The position numbers and the translations under genes are program-made. A DNA stretch of 8,619 nucleotides from an uncultured bacterium (GTDB taxonomy: Bacteria > Bacillota_I > Bacilli_A > RF39 > UBA660). Below the pieces are notes generated by a model. That model did no database searches. It was given only the letters and a program-made list of their open reading frames with translations, and was not told the origin of the DNA. The stretch is taken from positions 1 through 8,619 of the forward strand of contig CAUERX010000041.1 of assembly GCA_959020415.1 (NCBI GenBank), given 5' to 3'. This document shows positions 6,389-8,619 of the stretch, one piece after another; the first letter of the stretch is position 1, and each line of letters begins with the position of its first letter.

Positions 6389-6589
6389 ATGAACATATTA
6401 CAAAAGATTTCTTTAATCCTAACAATTATAGGTGCTATAAATTGGGGATTAATAGGTTTATTCAATTTTAATCTTGTTGATTCACTATTTGGAGTCGATA
6501 GCTTTTTATCAATGCTTATCTATATATTAGTAGGAATTGCAGGTCTTATTAATATTATGTTATTATTTATAGATTTAGACACAAAATAA
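6389..6589 (+). CDS. DUF378 family small membrane protein
   Basis: 66 aa with two predicted membrane helices (about 7-25 and 39-61). The first contains the family signature INWGLIGLFNFNLV (17-30) and the second LVGIAGL (47-53). This matches the DUF378 pattern of very short two-helix proteins found widely in bacteria; the molecular function of the family is unknown. The start is ATG 6389, 8 nt after AAGGAGG (6374-6380); the longer open frame from 6338 has no such site. It is transcribed divergently from the LolA-like gene and converges on the HAD gene, with only 11 nt between the two stop codons and one hairpin shared between them. It is therefore probably a single-gene transcript. Confidence 0.9.
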   Translation: MNILQKISLILTIIGAINWGLIGLFNFNLVDSLFGVDSFLSMLIYILVGIAGLINIMLLFIDLDTK

Positions 6590-6615
6590 AGAGTAGTTAC
6601 CTACTCTTTAATTAT
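6585..6615. terminator. Bidirectional terminator shared by convergent genes
   Basis: AAAGAGTAG (6588-6596) and CTACTCTTT (6601-6609) form a 9-bp perfect stem with a 4-nt loop. The 5' arm overlaps the TAA of the DUF378 gene and the 3' arm contains the TAG of the HAD gene. T-rich sequence follows in both directions (TTTAATTAT on plus, TTTATTTTGT on minus). Confidence 0.85.
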
Positions 6616-7224
6616 AAATGGGGTCATTTCTCCATTTTTTTTATTTATCCTTATTCTATTTTTTACCATTTTTAACATTGGAATATCATGTAATGAATCA
6701 GAATATGCATATGAATTATCATAATCAATTTCTAAATCCAACTGTTTAAGAACAATATTTAAACGAACTACTTTTTCAGCATTTTTACAATTTTTACCAA
6801 TCATCCTACTAGTATACTTACCATTAACAATCTTTGTTTTCGTTCCTAAAATTCCATCAACTGGCAAATCACAAAAACGTAAATAACCTTCAATCGATGC
6901 AGAACAAATATAAACCATATATCCTTGTTCTTTTTTATTTTTCAACTCAGCAACAACATTCGAATAATATTTTGGCACTAAAGAAGATTGATAAAAATCC
7001 CTCAACTCATCATCACTCAAATAATCCATTGGAAATAACCACGATGACTTCACCTTTTGAAATTCAACAACGCCCAATAAATATAACGGATACAAAACAA
7101 CAACTTTTAATAATTTAAAAACCGATAACGGATGTTTTTTTAAATAATAAATTAATAACGCTTTTCCCGAATCACCATGAATCAGCGTATCATCAAAATC
7201 AAAAAAAGCAAACTTTTGCTTCAC
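6601..7224 (-). CDS. HAD superfamily subfamily IB hydrolase (phosphoserine-phosphatase-like)
   Basis: 207 aa. All four HAD motifs are visible: motif I DFDDTL with nucleophile Asp9 and Asp11; motif II in ICSAS (Ser108); motif III Lys151 in NAEKVVRL; motif IV YSDSLHD with Asp176 and Asp180. The hydrophobic helical cap (about 22-56) sits between motifs I and II, as in C1-type HAD-IB proteins. It should be a cytoplasmic, Mg-dependent phosphatase acting through an aspartyl-phosphate; the substrate cannot be read from the sequence. The start is GTG, which shares its first base with the deoD TAG stop (TAGTG); GGAG (7233-7236) is 8 nt upstream inside deoD, so translation is probably coupled. The link with a purine nucleoside phosphorylase suggests a nucleotide- or sugar-phosphate-related substrate, but this is only an inference from position. 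Confidence 0.88.
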   Translation of the reverse strand: MKQKFAFFDFDDTLIHGDSGKALLIYYLKKHPLSVFKLLKVVVLYPLYLLGVVEFQKVKSSWLFPMDYLSDDELRDFYQSSLVPKYYSNVVAELKNKKEQGYMVYICSASIEGYLRFCDLPVDGILGTKTKIVNGKYTSRMIGKNCKNAEKVVRLNIVLKQLDLEIDYDNSYAYSDSLHDIPMLKMVKNRIRINKKNGEMTPFIIKE

Positions 7225-7925
7225 TAAGCAATCTCCAAAGCAATTTCCATCATCGTAACAAACGTTTTTTCACGTTCTTTAGCTGTTGTTTGTTCATCAG
7301 ATACTAAAGAATCCGAAACAGTCAATAACGTTAATGCTTTTTTATTTAAATAAGCAGCTGTTGCAAATAAAGCATATGATTCCATCTCAACTCCTAAACA
7401 ACCAACTGAGGCCCATTTTTCAGTTGTATTACTATTGGCATGATAAAAAATATCTGAAGATAAAACATTTCCCACATGATAGCTTGCATTTAGTTGACGA
7501 GCTTTCATAACTGCTTTTTCCAACAAATCAAAGTCACTAATCGCACTATAAATTCCAGGTAATTCATATTGATGAGCAAAATTAGAATCTGTACAGCATC
7601 CTTGTACAATAATAATATCCCTTAAACAAACATCTTTTCTAAAAGAACCACAAGATCCAATTCTAATAATCGTTTCTACTCCATACTGACTAAACAATTC
7701 ATAACTATAAATTCCCATTGATGGCATTCCCATGCCTGAACCCATAATAGAAACTTTTTTCCCTTTATAGTTTCCTGTATAGCCCAACATATTTCTAACA
7801 CTATTAAACTGCTTAACTTCTGTTAAATAAGTATCAGCTAAAAACTTTGCTCTAAGCGGATCACCTGGCATTAAAACAGTCTTTGCAATTTCACCAACAG
7901 AAGCTTCATTATGTGGTGTAGACAT
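7224..7925 (-). CDS. deoD: Purine nucleoside phosphorylase, DeoD type
   Basis: 233 aa, the normal size of the hexameric bacterial PNP. It splits purine (deoxy)nucleosides with phosphate into base and (deoxy)ribose-1-phosphate for salvage in the cytoplasm. Residues seen: His5 (reaching into the neighbouring active site), phosphate-binding Gly21 and Arg25 in MPGDPLRAK, Arg44, RIGSCG with Arg88 and Ser91, the ribose-binding VEMES (179-183), catalytic Asp205 in TVSDS and the supporting Arg218 in AKEREKTF. The ribosome binding site AAGGAGG (7932-7938) lies 6 nt before ATG and is formed by the last codons of the upstream lipoprotein gene, whose TAA is separated from this ATG by a single T. It is the middle gene of a three-gene operon. 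Confidence 0.97.
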   Translation of the reverse strand: MSTPHNEASVGEIAKTVLMPGDPLRAKFLADTYLTEVKQFNSVRNMLGYTGNYKGKKVSIMGSGMGMPSMGIYSYELFSQYGVETIIRIGSCGSFRKDVCLRDIIIVQGCCTDSNFAHQYELPGIYSAISDFDLLEKAVMKARQLNASYHVGNVLSSDIFYHANSNTTEKWASVGCLGVEMESYALFATAAYLNKKALTLLTVSDSLVSDEQTTAKEREKTFVTMMEIALEIA

Positions 7926-7926
7926 A

Positions 7927-8394
7927 TTATTCCTCCTTTATTTTACCATCTTTGAAATAATAATATGTATCATTATCCATCGGTTCACCTAGTTTACCAT
8001 CATTAATAGCAGAAATTAGATTTTCTAAAAAGTAATCAACATCTTCAACCCCAAGTTGAACAAAATATCCATCAAGTACTAAAAACGGACCAAATCCATA
8101 ATCATCCTGATTAAAATCAATTATATTATTAACAACCTCATCATACGCATTTCTAACTTCATCAACGCTTTCACGATCATCCATATTATATTTAATAATT
8201 TCCATATGATCTCCAAACTCTTCTTCAATCAATGGCAATCCATTCTTTGAAAAATACTCACAATTTGAACACCCTTCTACATAAAAATATTTCAACGTAT
8301 AAGTCCCTGTATAATTATTTTTTTCTTTGGTTTGGCATCCAACCAAACCAATACATAAAATCATTACTAACAATATTCTAACTATCTTTTTCAT
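7927..8394 (-). CDS. Thioredoxin-like lipoprotein with CxxC motif
   Basis: 155 aa. A signal peptide with KK and a hydrophobic core ends in the lipobox LVGC (17-20), so Cys20 should be lipidated and the protein anchored on the outer face of the membrane. The mature part shows a thioredoxin-like order: strand TLKYFYVEG (33-41), C42-S-N-C45 at the start of a helix, strand MEIIKYNMD (64-72), then a likely cis-proline in FGPFLVLDGYFVQLG (Pro103). This suggests an extracytoplasmic thiol-disulphide protein; partner and direction (oxidase or reductase) are unknown. The start is ATG 8394, preceded by GAGGTG (8399-8404); an in-frame ATG at 8412 would place this site within the gene and break the signal peptide. 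It is the first gene of the operon with deoD and the HAD gene, a pairing with no obvious functional logic. Confidence 0.85.
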   Translation of the reverse strand: MKKIVRILLVMILCIGLVGCQTKEKNNYTGTYTLKYFYVEGCSNCEYFSKNGLPLIEEEFGDHMEIIKYNMDDRESVDEVRNAYDEVVNNIIDFNQDDYGFGPFLVLDGYFVQLGVEDVDYFLENLISAINDGKLGEPMDNDTYYYFKDGKIKEE

Positions 8395-8410
8395 ATTACA
8401 CCTCAAAGAC

Positions 8411-8444
8411 ATTATAAACTAAAAATAATCAAAAGTATACTTTT
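8411..8444 (-). promoter_or_regulatory. Possible promoter and operator palindrome of the lipoprotein-deoD-HAD operon
   Basis: On the minus strand a perfect TATAAT (8411-8416) lies upstream of the lipoprotein start, but a good -35 at 17 bp is missing and the leader would be only about 10 nt. The 14-bp perfect palindrome AAAAGTATACTTTT (8431-8444) occupies the place of the -35 element and could be a regulator binding site. Confidence 0.35.
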
Positions 8445-8446
8445 AT

Positions 8447-8497
8447 AATATCAAAAAAAGGTCAGATAAATTGAATATATCAATCATCTAACCTTTG
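8447..8497 (-). terminator. Strong terminator of the surface-protein gene
   Basis: On the minus strand, AAAGGTTAGAT...ATTGA and TCAAT...ATCTGACCTTT (8457-8496) form a long hairpin with a small bulge and one mismatch, followed directly by a run of eight Ts ending in TTGATATT. The hairpin starts 8 nt after the stop codon of the gene at the window edge. Confidence 0.85.
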
Positions 8498-8504
8498 ATT
8501 TTAA

Positions 8505-8619
8505 TTAATGTTTTCTTTTTTTAGTTCCATACAATGCCATTGATGCAAGTGCTAAAGTTGCAAGTGGATACCATAGATTAGTTGTATCTCCTGTTTTAAC
8601 ACTTGTAGTATCACCATTA
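8505..8619 (-). CDS. C-terminus of a sortase-anchored cell-surface protein (partial)
   Basis: Only the last 37 codons lie in the window; the gene continues beyond 8619 and its stop is TAA at 8505-8507. The peptide reads NGDTTS-VKTGD-TTN, then the hydrophobic stretch LWYPLATLALASMALYG, then the basic tail TKKRKH. This three-part layout is the cell-wall sorting signal of Gram-positive surface proteins. The motif is VKTGD instead of LPxTG, a variant I associate with gut Bacillota. Sortase would be expected to cut between Thr and Gly and attach the protein to peptidoglycan. The nature of the exposed domain cannot be known from this fragment. A strong terminator follows, so this gene ends its transcript and is separate from the lipoprotein operon. 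Confidence 0.88.
   Translation of the reverse strand, partial: NGDTTSVKTGDTTNLWYPLATLALASMALYGTKKRKH

Noticed and set aside
6834..7118. Plus-strand open frame opposite the HAD gene
   Set aside because: Low-complexity composition, no ribosome binding site, opposite a gene with all catalytic motifs.
7286..7510. Plus-strand open frame opposite deoD
   Set aside because: Antisense shadow of a fully conserved enzyme gene; no start signals.

Overview
The window looks like ordinary chromosomal DNA from a low-GC Gram-positive bacterium. Evidence: very AT-rich sequence, AGGAGG-type ribosome binding sites, A/T-ending codons, a lipobox lipoprotein, a sortase-type surface-anchor tail and many hairpin-plus-T terminators. 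Trp is encoded by TGG and TGA is not read through, so the genetic code is standard. The protein style suggests the Erysipelotrichia/Coprobacillus side of the Bacillota; that placement is an inference.

Left part (1-4100). A truncated tRNA-Val(UAC) on the minus strand has a near-consensus promoter. After about 400 bp of AT-rich spacer come three plus-strand single-gene units, each with its own promoter signal and terminator: an EF-G-like translational GTPase paralogue, galE (UDP-glucose 4-epimerase), and a small membrane-anchored thioredoxin-fold protein without any cysteine. The EF-G-like protein is the oddest gene. It appears to have lost about 65-70 residues across the G-domain/domain II border and also has non-standard G3 and G4 motifs.

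Middle part (4100-6600). Two stacked hairpins separate the plus-strand genes from the minus-strand alr (alanine racemase, cell-wall D-alanine). Upstream of alr is a LolA/YdcC/GerS-like membrane-anchored protein, an arrangement also known in Bacillus subtilis (ydcC-alrA) and Clostridioides difficile (gerS-alr2). Here the two genes are separated by a terminator and alr has its own strong promoter. A divergent gene encodes a 66-aa DUF378 membrane protein.

Right part (6600-8619). A tightly packed minus-strand operon encodes a CxxC thioredoxin-like lipoprotein, DeoD purine nucleoside phosphorylase and a HAD-IB phosphatase-like protein. The junctions are a 1-nt gap and a 1-nt overlap. The right edge holds the last 37 codons of a sortase-anchored surface protein (VKTGD motif, hydrophobic stretch, KKRKH tail) followed by a strong terminator.

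The genes are mostly housekeeping or salvage functions. I saw no mobile element, CRISPR array or phage gene, and no convincing new multi-gene system. The best leads are the degenerate EF-G paralogue, the cysteine-free thioredoxin-fold protein, and the lipoprotein-deoD-HAD operon.
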